From assembly GCA_027532775.1 (NCBI GenBank), contig JAPZTO010000001.1:868001-932000 (forward strand): a stretch of 64,000 nucleotides of DNA. The letters run 5' to 3'. The translations under genes and the position numbers were made by a program. Below, piece after piece: positions 1-10,469 of this stretch (the stretch's first letter is position 1; each line of letters begins with the position of its first letter). This stretch comes from Beijerinckiaceae bacterium. GTDB lineage: Bacteria; Pseudomonadota; Alphaproteobacteria; Rhizobiales; Beijerinckiaceae. Below the pieces are notes generated by a model that had not been told where the DNA came from, did not search any database, and worked only from the letters and a program-made list of their open reading frames with translations.

Positions 1-2139
1 CATTTCGGCGATCTCGCCCGCCCGGAGGACCCGATCCGGAGCCCCGTGCCGCTGAATTACTCGTTCCGGACAAGCCCGGACCTGCTTGAACTTGTCGACA
101 GGATCTTCGCCCATCCCGAATTCCGTTCGGGCGTCGCGCTTTCGGGCGAGGCGGTGGCGCATCAGGCTGCCTGGCCTGATTTCCCCGGCGAGGCCGAGCT
201 CTGGCCCATTATCCGGCCGCCCATTCCCGATCTCGCGCCCCCGGGCCCGCGGCAGCCGCCGGAACAGGTGCTGGCGGAGAAAGTCGCGGCGACGATTCGC
301 GGCTGGATCGACAGCGGCCAATGCCACCTGCGCGACGGCAAGCCCATCGAGCCGGGCGACGTGCTGATCCTCGTCCGCGAACGCGGCCCCTTCTTCGAGG
401 CGATGCTGCGTGCCCTGAAACGGCGGGGGCTTCCGGTCGCCGGGGCGGACAGGCTGACGCTTCAGGATCATATCGCCGTGCAGGACCTGCTGGTCGTGGC
501 CGAGGCGGTGCTGAGCCCGGGTCATGACCTTGCGGTGGCAACGGCGCTGCGCAGCCCGTTTTTCGGGGTCGATGAACCAACGCTGGAAGCCGTCGCCCGG
601 GGCCGGCCAGGGCCGCTCTGGGATGCCGTGCAGACCCATCCTGCGCTCGGCGAGGTGGCCCGCACGCTCGGGCGCCTTGCCCGGCAAGCGCGGCGCATCG
701 GGCCCTATGCCTTCCTTGCCGGGCTGCTCGGCGGAACGGTGCCCGACGGATCGGGGCGAACGGGGCGCCAGTCGCTGGAAGCGCGGCTGGGCTCGGACAT
801 GCATGAACCGGTGGATGCGCTGCTGCAGGAGGCGCAGGCGTTCGAGAGCCGCGAGACCGCCTCGCTGATGCTGTTCCTGCTCGACCAGCGGAAGCGCAGC
901 ACCCAGATCAAGCGCGACATGGATTCGCGCAGCGGCCTGATCCGCGTGATGACCGTCCATGGCTCCAAGGGTCTCGAAGGGCGGATCGTCTTTCTGTGCG
1001 ACACCATGCGGCCGCCGAAAACCGCGCGGAAAAGTGACCCGATCCTTCTTCGGGACGCGACCGGGCCGCTGCTCGGCTGGCTGGGCTCCGATCTTGAAAG
1101 GCAACCTGGCTTCGATGTCGTGACGGCGGCGATAGACCGGAAACAGCGGGAGGAGGCGCGCCGGCTGTTTTACGTGGCGATGACGCGGGCTTCTGACCGC
1201 CTCATCCTCGGAGGATTCAACAGGAGGCCGCCGCCCGAGAAGGAAATCAAGGCCGGGCAGGAACACCCGATGGACGATGCTGACCGCGCGACATGGTACC
1301 AGATGGCGCGGGACGGGTTCGCCCGGCATCCGCGCGTGGTGATCACGCCCGATCCCGATGCCGAGGCCATGGGCCTTGAGGGGCTGGGCCGCAGCGTGAT
1401 GCGGATCCCCCCCGCGCGCCTTCCCTCCGGAGGGGAGTTGGCGCGCCCGGGGCTGCCGGCACGGGAAAACGCCGCTCCGGCGACGCTGCCCGGCTGGCTG
1501 CTTGCTGCGCCACCCGTCGAGGAAAAGCCGCGCGGGCGGCTGGTTCCGTCCGGGCTGGCAGGGCCCGAACAAGCCGGGCCGGAACGCGTGGCCGGGCCGC
1601 TTTCGCCGCGGGAACGCGGCATCCTGCTCCATCGCCTGTTCGAGACGTTGGCGCCGGTGCCGGAACCGCAGCGGGCCGAAGCCGGTCGACGCTGGATCGA
1701 GCGGGCGGTGCCGCATCTGGACGCTGCGGTTGCGGACCCGCTTCTCGCCCCGGTCCTCGGCATGCTGGCTCACCCGGATATGGCCCTCTGGTTCGCGCCG
1801 GGCTCCCGGGCAGAAGCGGCGATTGCCGGTTTTGTCCGGTTGGCTGATGGCGAAGCCTACCCGGTCGAGGCGCGGCTCGACCGGTTGAGGGTGACGGAGG
1901 AGCAGGTTGCGTTCCTCGACATCAAGAGCGGCTGGCGTGGCGAGCGGCTCGGCGCCGGCATCCTCCGGCAGATGGCCGTCTATGCCAACCTGCTGGAACA
2001 GCTCTACCCGAAAAGGGCAGTGATTGGCGCGATCCTCTGGACGCGGACCATGACTCTGGAACCGCTTGACCCCGCCCTTTTGCGGAACGCGCTGGCCGAG
2101 ATTGCTCCCCCGACGCCGCGGGATGACGGCCTGCCTTGA
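1..2139 (+). CDS. addA: Double-strand break repair helicase AddA, 3' part (5' end outside the window)
   Basis: The open frame enters from base 1 without a start codon, so only the last 712 residues are present. This is the C-terminal half of an AddA-type UvrD/Rep-family helicase-nuclease that processes double-strand DNA ends for recombination together with AddB. Visible are SF1 motif V ([20 protein letters not shown], about residue 315), motif VI ([17 protein letters not shown], about residue 390) and, near the C terminus, a RecB-type nuclease core with the spaced acidic residues of VEARLDRL and FLDIKSGW. The N-terminal Walker A region must lie upstream. addB is expected just upstream in this lineage but is not in the window. 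trxA follows 61 bases downstream on the same strand. Confidence 0.95.
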   Translation, partial: HFGDLARPEDPIRSPVPLNYSFRTSPDLLELVDRIFAHPEFRSGVALSGEAVAHQAAWPDFPGEAELWPIIRPPIPDLAPPGPRQPPEQVLAEKVAATIRGWIDSGQCHLRDGKPIEPGDVLILVRERGPFFEAMLRALKRRGLPVAGADRLTLQDHIAVQDLLVVAEAVLSPGHDLAVATALRSPFFGVDEPTLEAVARGRPGPLWDAVQTHPALGEVARTLGRLARQARRIGPYAFLAGLLGGTVPDGSGRTGRQSLEARLGSDMHEPVDALLQEAQAFESRETASLMLFLLDQRKRSTQIKRDMDSRSGLIRVMTVHGSKGLEGRIVFLCDTMRPPKTARKSDPILLRDATGPLLGWLGSDLERQPGFDVVTAAIDRKQREEARRLFYVAMTRASDRLILGGFNRRPPPEKEIKAGQEHPMDDADRATWYQMARDGFARHPRVVITPDPDAEAMGLEGLGRSVMRIPPARLPSGGELARPGLPARENAAPATLPGWLLAAPPVEEKPRGRLVPSGLAGPEQAGPERVAGPLSPRERGILLHRLFETLAPVPEPQRAEAGRRWIERAVPHLDAAVADPLLAPVLGMLAHPDMALWFAPGSRAEAAIAGFVRLADGEAYPVEARLDRLRVTEEQVAFLDIKSGWRGERLGAGILRQMAVYANLLEQLYPKRAVIGAILWTRTMTLEPLDPALLRNALAEIAPPTPRDDGLP

Positions 2140-2200
2140 TTCAGGCCCGGGCAATGCCTACCTTCCCGCTGAATGCATCGCCTGCCGAAAGGAAATTCCC

Positions 2201-2527
2201 ATGGGCGCGAATACCCACACCGTGACGGACAAGAGCTTTGCGGCGGACGTGCTGCAATCGGCAGAGCCGGTCGTTGTCGATTTCTGGGCGCCCTGGTGCG
2301 GCCCGTGCCGGATGATCGCGCCGGCGCTTGAGGAAATCGCCACCGAAATGGCCGGCAAGGTCAAGATTGCCAAGGTGAATGTGGACGAGAATCAGGAGAT
2401 CGCCGCCCAGTATGGCATCCGGTCGATCCCGACACTGATGATCTTCAAGGATGGCAAGCTGGCCGCGACCAAGGTCGGCGCCGGCTCGAAATCCGACCTC
2501 TCGAAATGGATCCAGACCTCGGCCTGA
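2201..2527 (+). CDS. trxA: Thioredoxin 1
   Basis: This 108-residue protein is a classical cytosolic thioredoxin, a disulfide reductant for enzymes such as ribonucleotide reductase. The redox motif WCGPC lies in the expected [12 protein letters not shown] context at about residue 35, and the cis-proline segment [12 protein letters not shown] follows at about residue 75. Length and domain order match the family with no extra domains. The frame is open further upstream, but the ATG chosen has an AAAGGA Shine-Dalgarno sequence ten bases before it and gives the usual thioredoxin N terminus. The gene follows addA on the same strand and ends at a strong terminator shared with convergent folC. Confidence 0.97.
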   Translation: MGANTHTVTDKSFAADVLQSAEPVVVDFWAPWCGPCRMIAPALEEIATEMAGKVKIAKVNVDENQEIAAQYGIRSIPTLMIFKDGKLAATKVGAGSKSDLSKWIQTSA

Positions 2528-2556
2528 CCGGTCAATCCGCTTTGCCAGCATATCGG

Positions 2557-2588
2557 AAACCCGGCCTTGCGCCGGGTTTTCCTTTTTT
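2557..2588 (+). terminator. Rho-independent terminator between trxA and folC
   Basis: A perfect 9-bp inverted repeat (AAACCCGGC / GCCGGGTTT, 5-base loop) is followed by TTTTCCTTTTTT. It lies 30 bases after the trxA stop and ends trxA transcription. The A-run on the other side suggests it may also stop transcripts coming out of folC on the opposite strand. Confidence 0.9.
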
Positions 2589-2598
2589 GGTGGCGGGT

Positions 2599-3912
2599 TC
2601 AGGCCGGAAGCGAGCCGTCGGCCTGCAGGACCTCGCCCGCGAGGTAGAGCGAGCCGATGATCAGGATGCGCGGCGCCACCGGCCAGGACCGGGCGGCGAG
2701 GTAGCGAAGCCCATCGCGCACCGAGGCGGTCGAGACGGCGGGAAGGCCGGTCTCGCGCGCGATCGCCGCCAGTTCCTCGGGCGGACGGGCGAGCGAATGC
2801 ACGACCGGCACGGCAAGCAGTTCCTGCGCGAGACCGACAAACGGCTTGAGAATGGCGCGGGCATCCTTGCGCGCCATCGTGCCCATCAGCAGGATAACCG
2901 GTCGCGGCTGGCGCTCCTCGAGGCTCACAAGCGTCTCTGCCAGAACCCGCGCGCCATCCTCGTTGTGCCCGCCATCAAGCCAGAGTTCGGCGCCGGCCGG
3001 TGCGAGACGGGAGAGATGACCCTGCAGGCGCTGGAACCGGGCCGGCCATTCGACCTGCAGCAACCCCTGCTCGATTGCGGCGGGGGTGGCCCATTGCGGC
3101 ACGGCCCGCGAGAGCGCGGCGATGGCAGTGGCGGCATTGCCAATCTGGTGGCGGCCGAGCAGGCGCGGCAACGGCAGATCCAGCAGCCGGTCCTCGGCCT
3201 GGTAGACCATGCGGCCGCGTTCCTCATGGGCGTGGAAATCCTGCCCGCCGATCATTGCCTCGCAGCCGAGGCGCGCGGCCTGCTCAAGGCAGACAGCCAC
3301 AGCCTCAGGGTCCTGATCGGCGATGATCACCGGCGAGCCGGCCTTGATGATGCCGGCCTTCTCGAAGGCGATCTTGCCGATCGTGTCGCCCAGATGTTCG
3401 CGATGGTCCATCGAGACCGGCGTGATGACACTGGCAGCGGGGCCGAAAACGACATTTGTCGAATCGAAGCGACCGCCGAGGCCCACCTCCATCAGCACCA
3501 CATCGGCGGGATGGCGGTGGAAGAGATCGAACGCCATGGCGGTCGTGATCTCGAAGAAGGTGATCGGATCACCGGCATTGATCGCCTCGATCCGGGCGCA
3601 GGCCTCGGCAAGCTGCTCGTCGGTAATCAGCCGGCCGCCGCCGGGCTGGCCGAGACGGATCCGCTCGTGGAAGCGCACGAGATGCGGCGAGGTGAAAACA
3701 TGGACGCGAGCGCCGGCCGCCTCGAGCATCGCGCGCATGAAGGCGATGGTCGAGCCCTTGCCATTGGTGCCAGCGACATGGATCAGCGGCGGCAGCTTGC
3801 GCTCGGGATTGCCAAGCTTCGCCAGCAGACGTTCGGTGCGCCCGAGCGTGAGGTCGATCTTCTTCGGATGAAGCGATTCAAACCGCGCCAGGAAGGCGTC
3901 CGCATGCTGCAT
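2599..3912 (-). CDS. folC: Bifunctional folylpolyglutamate synthase / dihydrofolate synthase
   Basis: This 437-residue Mur-ligase-family enzyme adds glutamate to dihydropteroate and to folates, using ATP. The P-loop is seen as HVAGTNGKGSTIAFM at about residue 45, followed by FTSPHLVRFHERI, the ITPVSMDHREHLGDT magnesium-binding segment and, in the C-terminal domain, LWLDGGHNEDGA. Length is typical for FolC. It is the last gene of the minus-strand run, 12 bases after accD, an accD-folC order common in alphaproteobacteria and probably co-transcribed. No unusual residues were seen. Confidence 0.96.
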   Translation of the reverse strand: MQHADAFLARFESLHPKKIDLTLGRTERLLAKLGNPERKLPPLIHVAGTNGKGSTIAFMRAMLEAAGARVHVFTSPHLVRFHERIRLGQPGGGRLITDEQLAEACARIEAINAGDPITFFEITTAMAFDLFHRHPADVVLMEVGLGGRFDSTNVVFGPAASVITPVSMDHREHLGDTIGKIAFEKAGIIKAGSPVIIADQDPEAVAVCLEQAARLGCEAMIGGQDFHAHEERGRMVYQAEDRLLDLPLPRLLGRHQIGNAATAIAALSRAVPQWATPAAIEQGLLQVEWPARFQRLQGHLSRLAPAGAELWLDGGHNEDGARVLAETLVSLEERQPRPVILLMGTMARKDARAILKPFVGLAQELLAVPVVHSLARPPEELAAIARETGLPAVSTASVRDGLRYLAARSWPVAPRILIIGSLYLAGEVLQADGSLPA

Positions 3913-3924
3913 GGCGCGACCCCG

Positions 3925-4800
3925 TCAGGCCGCCGCTTCGCGTTTGCTCAGGAGCCGGCAGAGCCGCGACACGGTGGGCCGGATCTCCTTGCGGTGGAGA
4001 ACCATGTCGACCATGCCGTGATCGCGCAGGTATTCGGCGCGCTGGAAGCCCTCCGGCAGCTTCTCGCGGATGGTCTGCTCGATGACGCGCGGGCCGGCAA
4101 AGCCGATCATCGCGCCCGGCTCGGCAATATGGATGTCGCCCAGCATGGCATAGGAGGCGGTTACGCCGCCGGTTGTCGGGTTGGTCAGCACGGCGATATA
4201 GGGCAGGCCGGCCCGGCGCAGGCGCTGGATCGCCACGGTCGTGCGCGGCAATTGCATCAGCGAGAGGATGCCCTCCTGCATGCGCGCGCCGCCCGAAGCG
4301 ATGAAGAGCACCAGCGGCGACTTGCGCTCGAAGGCGGTATTGGCTGCGACGATGATGGATTCACCCGCCGCCATGCCGAGCGAGCCGCCCATGAAGGCGA
4401 AATCCTGCACGGCCATCGTCACCGGCAGCGCATCCAGCGTGCCAAAGCCGATCAGGACTGAATCATTGAGGCCGGTCTTGGCGCGGGCATCCTTCAGGCG
4501 ATCGGTATAGCGCTTCTCATCCTTGAACTTCAGCGGATCAACCGGAACATCCGGCACCTTGATCGCCTCATACTGGCCGCCATCGAACATATGGGCCAGC
4601 CGGACCTTCGCGCCCATGCGGAGGTGATGCTCGGACCCGGGGATGACCCAGAGATTGTCCTCGACCTCCTTCTGGAACACCATCTGCCCGGTATCCGGGC
4701 ATTTGATCCAGAGATTCTCGGGTGTCTCGCGCTTGAGCAGCGACCGGATCTTCGGCCGGACGAGATTGGTGATCCAGTTCATCGTGCTTTCGGTGGACAT
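3925..4800 (-). CDS. accD: Acetyl-CoA carboxylase carboxyltransferase subunit beta
   Basis: AccD (291 residues) forms the carboxyltransferase component of acetyl-CoA carboxylase with AccA and makes malonyl-CoA for fatty-acid synthesis. The crotonase-like core is clear: the oxyanion segment [16 protein letters not shown], then [17 protein letters not shown] and [13 protein letters not shown]. The N-terminal segment aligned with the E. coli zinc ribbon keeps only the first of four cysteines (KCPDTGQ), and the second pair is replaced by VIPGSEHH, so zinc is probably not bound. It sits between trpA and folC. A 221-base spacer with repeats separates it from trpA, so it may have its own promoter. 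Confidence 0.96.
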   Translation of the reverse strand: MSTESTMNWITNLVRPKIRSLLKRETPENLWIKCPDTGQMVFQKEVEDNLWVIPGSEHHLRMGAKVRLAHMFDGGQYEAIKVPDVPVDPLKFKDEKRYTDRLKDARAKTGLNDSVLIGFGTLDALPVTMAVQDFAFMGGSLGMAAGESIIVAANTAFERKSPLVLFIASGGARMQEGILSLMQLPRTTVAIQRLRRAGLPYIAVLTNPTTGGVTASYAMLGDIHIAEPGAMIGFAGPRVIEQTIREKLPEGFQRAEYLRDHGMVDMVLHRKEIRPTVSRLCRLLSKREAAA

Positions 4801-5021
4801 TCTGTTTCAATCCCTCGCACAAGCTCGGTGGTTGTTTCCGTTGCAGCGGCGTTGCCGCTGCGGTCCCTCGCATAAGCTCGGCGTCGCTTCGCTCCTCGCC
4901 CGGGCAAGGTGTATTCCTTTGGGATCGGCTGCGCCGCTCCCGGTTCCCTCGCATAAGCTCGGCGTCGCTTCGCTCCTCGCCCGGGCAAGCCCGGGCAGGG
5001 TGTGTTCCGGCGAGGTCGAGG
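4801..5021. repeat. trpA-accD spacer with two identical 45-bp direct repeats and a partial copy
   Basis: Two copies of a 45-bp sequence beginning TCCCTCGCATAAGCTCGG occupy 4864-4908 and 4945-4989 with no difference between them. A diverged 18-base start of the same unit lies at 4811-4828. The units are 36 bases apart. They encode nothing supported on either strand and are not palindromic. Exact identity of two copies in a short spacer points to a dispersed genomic repeat rather than a conserved regulator. The spacer must also hold any promoter specific to accD; none was recognised. Confidence 0.85.
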
Positions 5022-5852
5022 CTATTCCTTCTTCACGCCGCGCACGGCAGAAGCGAGTGACGAGACCAGACCCGTGACAGCGGAAACGGTCTTTTCCGTG
5101 GCCTTGCCCTCATTGTCGAGCGAAGTACGGATCAACTCGACCAAAGCCGAGCCGACAACCACGCCATCGGCGCCGCGCGCGATTGCCGCCGCATGTTCGG
5201 GCGCCTTGACGCCGAACCCGACCGCCACCGGCAGGTCGGTCTGGCGCTTGATCCGGCCAACAGCCTCGGCAACCTTCGAGAAATCCGGCGTCGCGGTGCC
5301 GGTGATCCCGGTAATCGAGACGTAATAGACAAACCCGGATGTGTTCGCCAGCACGGCCGGCAAGCGCTTGTCATCGGTGGTCGGCGTGGCAAGCCGGATG
5401 AAGTTGAGGCCAGCCTGCATCGCGGGCACGCAGAGTTCCGCATCCTCTTCCGGCGGCAGATCCACCACGATCAGGCCGTCGACGCCGGCCGCGCCGGCAT
5501 CGGCGAGGAAACGCTCGACGCCGTAAACATAGATCGGGTTGTAATAGCCCATCAGGACGATCGGCGTTTCGGCATCGCCGGCGCGGAACTGCCGGACGAG
5601 ATTCAGCGTGCCCTTCAGCGTCATGCCGGCCTTGAGCGCCCGCATGGACGACCATTGCACCGCCGGGCCATCGGCCATCGGATCGGAGAAGGGCATGCCC
5701 AGTTCGATCACGTCGGCGCCGGCACCCGGCAGGGCCTTGACCAAAGCGAGGCTGGTGACGGGATCCGGATCACCGGCTGTCACGAAAGTGACAAGGCTGG
5801 CCCGGCCGGCAGCAGCATTGTTGGCGAAGCGGGTGGGAATGCGGGTCGACAT
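5022..5852 (-). CDS. trpA: Tryptophan synthase alpha subunit
   Basis: TrpA (276 residues, TIM barrel) cleaves indole-3-glycerol phosphate to indole and glyceraldehyde 3-phosphate and passes indole to TrpB. Visible are FVTAGDPDP near residue 25, the catalytic Glu and Asp regions [18 protein letters not shown] and [15 protein letters not shown], the mobile loop [11 protein letters not shown] and the phosphate-binding [10 protein letters not shown] and VVGSALVE segments. All key positions look intact. It follows trpB by three bases, so the two subunits are translationally linked as usual. Confidence 0.97.
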   Translation of the reverse strand: MSTRIPTRFANNAAAGRASLVTFVTAGDPDPVTSLALVKALPGAGADVIELGMPFSDPMADGPAVQWSSMRALKAGMTLKGTLNLVRQFRAGDAETPIVLMGYYNPIYVYGVERFLADAGAAGVDGLIVVDLPPEEDAELCVPAMQAGLNFIRLATPTTDDKRLPAVLANTSGFVYYVSITGITGTATPDFSKVAEAVGRIKRQTDLPVAVGFGVKAPEHAAAIARGADGVVVGSALVELIRTSLDNEGKATEKTVSAVTGLVSSLASAVRGVKKE

Positions 5853-5855
5853 ACC

Positions 5856-7102
<1,247 letters not shown>

Positions 7103-7106
<4 letters not shown>

Positions 7107-7771
7107 CGTGCTCCCTCGGCTTCGCGCGCCGCAGCGACGAAAGCCCTGATCCGGGCTGGATCCTTGATGCCGGGGGCCGATTCGACCCCGGAAGAGACAT
7201 CCACGCCCAGCAGATTGACACCGAAGCTCCGGACAAGGCGGATCGCCTCGCCCACATTCTCCGGCGTGAGGCCGCCCGATAGCATGAACGGGCGATGCGG
7301 GGGAAGCGCCGAAAGGACGCGCCAGTCAAAGGGCTGGCCGTGGCCGCCCGGATAGGCGGCGTCCTTCGGGGGTTTCGCATCCAGCAGAAGCCGGTCCGCC
7401 ACCGGCGCGAAGCTGGCCAGGGTCGCGAGATCAGCCGGGCCGGACACGCCGATCGCCTTCATGACCGGGCGACCCCAGACGGCACGGACATCGCGCACGC
7501 GCTCGGGCGTTTCCTGCCCGTGGAACTGCCAGGAATCCGGTTCGACGGCCGATCGGATCGCGCTCAGGACATCGTCGCCGGCATTGACGACCAGCGCCAC
7601 CGTTTCGACGCGCCCGCGGGCATGGGCCGCAAGGGAGGCGGCCTGATCCAGCGTGACATAGCGCGGGCTGCGTGGATGGAAATTCAAGGCGATCAGATCC
7701 GCTCCGGCCTCGATGGCGGTATCGATCGATTCCGGCGTGGACAGCCCGCAGATCTTGACGAGCAGGGGCAT
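7103..7771 (-). CDS. trpF: Phosphoribosylanthranilate isomerase
   Basis: TrpF (222 residues) is the small TIM-barrel isomerase of the third step of tryptophan synthesis. The N terminus [21 protein letters not shown] carries the catalytic Cys in KICG, the catalytic Asp is in LLLDAKPP, and the phosphate-binding end reads [16 protein letters not shown] and [10 protein letters not shown]. The frame is open upstream into the preceding gene, but the ATG chosen gives the conserved family start. This ATG overlaps the TGA of the preceding gene by one base and the trpF stop overlaps the trpB start, so trpF sits in a tightly coupled chain. Confidence 0.95.
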
Positions 7772-8721
7772 CAGGCGACCAGGCCGGTCGCCCGGGCGAT
7801 CTGCATCGCCGTGGCGAGATCGAACATCGCGCCCCCGGTCGACTTGTAGAGGGTGATGTCGCCCGGCTGGCGCGGATTGATCACGGCACCGCGCGCCAGT
7901 TCCGGCAGGTCGGCCTCGACCTGATCGGCGGAAACCAGCCCGGCGGCGATGGGCTGCACCAGGTCGCCACCCTCCTTGAGCACGCCGCCGCGCGTATCGA
8001 CGAAAAGCCGCGACCGCAGCACGCAATCATCGTCGGTTTCACGCATCGCCGGGGTGAAAGCCCCGACGAGGTCAAGATGTGCGCCCGGCTTCAGCCAGGC
8101 GCCATGGACCAGAGGTTCGCGCGAGAGCGTGATGGTGGAGACGATATCCGCTTCCCGCACCGCCGATTCGAGATCTTCGGCCACCTCGACGACAAGGCCC
8201 TCGGCCGCGAGGCTGGCCGCCAGCTTTTCTGCATTGGCGCGCGTCTTGTTCCAGATGATGGAGCGGGTGACCGGCCGCACGGCCCGGTGGGCGCGCAGGA
8301 AGAACGGCGCCAGCGCACCGGCCCCGACCACCAGATGGGTCGCCGCATCCGGCCGGGCGAGGTAGCGCGCAGCGAGTGCCGAGGTTGCCGCCGTCCGCCA
8401 CAAGGTAAGCCGCGTGCCGTCAATCAGCGCCATCGGTGCGCCCGTATCGCCATTCATGAGCACATAGGCGCCGAGCACACTGGGCAGGCCGCGATCGGCA
8501 TTGCCGGGAAAGACATTGACGATCTTCACGCCGAGATAGCCGCCCGCTCCGGCATGCCAGGCCGGCATGATGAGGTGCATGGCCTCGCCATCCTCGCGGG
8601 CAATCGGATGATGGTGCCGCACCGGGACCACGACATCCGCCCGGAGGAGGGAATCAATGGCGTCGATCAGGGCAGGAAGGGTCAATGCCGCGTCGATCGC
8701 GGCCTGTTCCAGAACGCGCAT
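7771..8721 (-). CDS. Ornithine cyclodeaminase / mu-crystallin family oxidoreductase
   Basis: This 316-residue protein has the ornithine cyclodeaminase/mu-crystallin fold: an N-terminal dimerisation part with GYLGVKIVNVFPGN, and a Rossmann domain starting LVVGAGALAPFF with later segments ADIVSTITLSREPL and HLDLVGAFTPAMRETDDD. Members include ornithine cyclodeaminase, alanine dehydrogenase and ketimine or pyrroline reductases; the substrate cannot be told from sequence. It is unusual in sitting between the lapA-like gene and trpF, with its stop overlapping the trpF start by one base. It must therefore be transcribed with the trp genes, although no tryptophan-pathway role is known for the family. 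Confidence 0.88.
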   Translation of the reverse strand: MRVLEQAAIDAALTLPALIDAIDSLLRADVVVPVRHHHPIAREDGEAMHLIMPAWHAGAGGYLGVKIVNVFPGNADRGLPSVLGAYVLMNGDTGAPMALIDGTRLTLWRTAATSALAARYLARPDAATHLVVGAGALAPFFLRAHRAVRPVTRSIIWNKTRANAEKLAASLAAEGLVVEVAEDLESAVREADIVSTITLSREPLVHGAWLKPGAHLDLVGAFTPAMRETDDDCVLRSRLFVDTRGGVLKEGGDLVQPIAAGLVSADQVEADLPELARGAVINPRQPGDITLYKSTGGAMFDLATAMQIARATGLVA

Positions 8722-8728
8722 GGCGGCG

Positions 8729-9061
8729 TTACCTTGTTGCAGGAAGCAGGGTCGTGGCCTGGCCCGACTGGGCTTTCAGCCGGGTGCACTCATCCTGCAG
8801 GCGGTCACGCTCGCGGCGGAACTGACGCTCGGCCTTGCGGTGCCGGCCCTGCGCGAGCCAGGTCACCATCGAGCCGATCACGGCGCCCACGGCCAGCGTG
8901 CCGAAGAAGAAGAGGAACAGGGGCACCGAAACGCGCAAGGCCTCGGCCGGGGGCGAAAGCGGATCAATGACAAGGCTGACGATCTGCCGGTTTGCCACAC
9001 CGAACAGGACGAGAAGGATCGCCACCGGCAGCAGCAGCAGAAATTTCAGCAGGCGCAACAC
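8729..9061 (-). CDS. LapA-family (DUF1049) inner-membrane protein
   Basis: A 110-residue protein with two hydrophobic segments (residues 3-24 and about 46-70) and a basic, charged C-terminal tail rich in Arg, Glu and Gln that may form a coiled coil. This is the layout of lipopolysaccharide assembly protein A domain proteins (LapA), which in E. coli act with LapB in control of LpxC. It lies seven bases before the cyclodeaminase-like gene and 28 after ihfB, the place it usually has in Hyphomicrobiales trp-accD clusters. Function is inferred from family only. Confidence 0.82.
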   Translation of the reverse strand: MLRLLKFLLLLPVAILLVLFGVANRQIVSLVIDPLSPPAEALRVSVPLFLFFFGTLAVGAVIGSMVTWLAQGRHRKAERQFRRERDRLQDECTRLKAQSGQATTLLPATR

Positions 9062-9089
9062 GGCGTTTCTCCTTGTCCAGCAGCGCTTT

Positions 9090-9392
9090 TCAGGCGCGCT
9101 TGGCAGCGCCGGCCTTCGGGTTGAGCCGCTCGCGCATTTCCTTGCCGCTCTTGAAATACGGCACGACCTTGCCCGTCACGCTGACCTTCTCGCCCGTGCG
9201 CGGATTGCGGCCCTGGCGCGGATCCCGCTCCTTGATCGAGAACGTACCAAAGCCGCGCAGTTCGACGCGGTCGCCGCGCTTCAACGCATCGGTGATCTCG
9301 TCGAGGATGGCATTGACCAGAATCTCGACATCCCGCTGGTAAAGGTGCGGGTTCAACTCGGCCAGTTTGAGCACCAGTTCGGACTTGATCAT
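9090..9392 (-). CDS. ihfB: Integration host factor subunit beta
   Basis: A 100-residue HU/IHF-family DNA-bending protein. The start [17 protein letters not shown], the core [20 protein letters not shown] and the arm signature [29 protein letters not shown] identify the beta subunit, which pairs with IhfA. IHF bends DNA at sigma-54 promoters, which is relevant because the nitrate locus in this window has a sigma-54-type element. It lies downstream of sppA in the same direction, as in many alphaproteobacteria. Confidence 0.95.
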   Translation of the reverse strand: MIKSELVLKLAELNPHLYQRDVEILVNAILDEITDALKRGDRVELRGFGTFSIKERDPRQGRNPRTGEKVSVTGKVVPYFKSGKEMRERLNPKAGAAKRA

Positions 9393-9465
9393 GGAATACC
9401 TCTGCCCTGGAAACCGGACCCGCCCTCGGCGTGGCGAACCCTGTTAGATAATTGATTTCGAATAA

Positions 9466-10404
9466 TTATTGGCCAGAAGGTTGCCAGATCGACACCAAGC
9501 CGTCAAGCGCTCCGGGGCCAAGGATATCGCGCGCGGTATCGCCCAGTCCCGGCCAGTCGAGCCCGAGGAAGGCCGCGATTCCCGGCAGGGTGCCCGAGGC
9601 CTGACGCGGCCGGTAATCCGTCACCGGAAGGTTGGCGCCGATCTTCTTCTCGGCCTCCAGCCAGGCGATGGCCTCACGCTCGCCGCCCAAAGAATCGATG
9701 AGCTTGAGTTCAAGCGCCTGCCGGCCGGTGAAGACACGGCCATCCGTGACCTTGTCGAGTGCCTCGCCCTCAAGCTTCCGGCGTTCGCCTACCAGCGCCC
9801 GGAACCAGCGATAGGTATCGAGCACCGTCTCCTCGAGCGCCTTGCGGGCTTCGGGCGAGGTCGGTTCGATGCCGCTCGGCATGGCCTTGAGCGGGGACGA
9901 GCGCACCGACTCGACCTTGACCCCCAGCGTATCGAGCAACTTCGAGAGGTTGGGCACCTGGGCAATCACGCCGATGGAGCCGACAATGCCGCTACCATTC
10001 GCCACGATCCGCTCGGCGCCGAGCGCCGTCATGTAGGCACCGGAGGCGCCGACGCCGTCGACAACCGCGATGACGGGCTTTTTACCGGCGAGGCGCTGCA
10101 CCTCGTTGTAGAGGGCCTCGGAGCCAGCCGTGGTGCCGCCGCCGGAATTGATCCGCAGGATGACCGCCCGGACATTGGGGTTGTCCGCGCGTTTGAGCAC
10201 GTCGAGCGTCGCCTGCCGGCCGGTAATCATCCCCTCGATGGTGATACGGGCAATGTGCGGGCGGGAAAAGCCCAAGCTGCCGCGCCAAGCGAGACCGGCC
10301 ACGACAAGCGCCGCAAGAGCGGCGAGAATCGCGATAACGCGCCAGAATGTCAGCTTCCTGCGCAGCTGCCGTCTGTCGACCATCATGTCTGCCGTCAGAG
10401 CCAT
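9466..10404 (-). CDS. sppA: Signal peptide peptidase SppA (short form)
   Basis: A 312-residue S49 serine protease anchored by one N-terminal membrane segment (about residues 20-42) after a basic start. The short, single-domain form carries the catalytic Ser in VDGVGASGAYMTALGAERI and the expected Lys in a following conserved block (SSPLKAMPS). It degrades signal peptides left in the membrane after cleavage. Alternative ATG codons lie six and seven codons in and would also keep the membrane anchor. It is 65 bases downstream of the M16 pair and upstream of ihfB. Confidence 0.92.
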   Translation of the reverse strand: MALTADMMVDRRQLRRKLTFWRVIAILAALAALVVAGLAWRGSLGFSRPHIARITIEGMITGRQATLDVLKRADNPNVRAVILRINSGGGTTAGSEALYNEVQRLAGKKPVIAVVDGVGASGAYMTALGAERIVANGSGIVGSIGVIAQVPNLSKLLDTLGVKVESVRSSPLKAMPSGIEPTSPEARKALEETVLDTYRWFRALVGERRKLEGEALDKVTDGRVFTGRQALELKLIDSLGGEREAIAWLEAEKKIGANLPVTDYRPRQASGTLPGIAAFLGLDWPGLGDTARDILGPGALDGLVSIWQPSGQ

Positions 10405-10469
10405 TCTCTCATCCCTGGCCGAAAGTGCCGTGCCTCACGGACACAGCCGTTGCCACGATCCGGAACGGA

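Noticed and set aside
4864-4989. 45-bp repeats as a CRISPR array
   Set aside because: Only two exact copies, one spacer, no palindromic character and no cas genes nearby.
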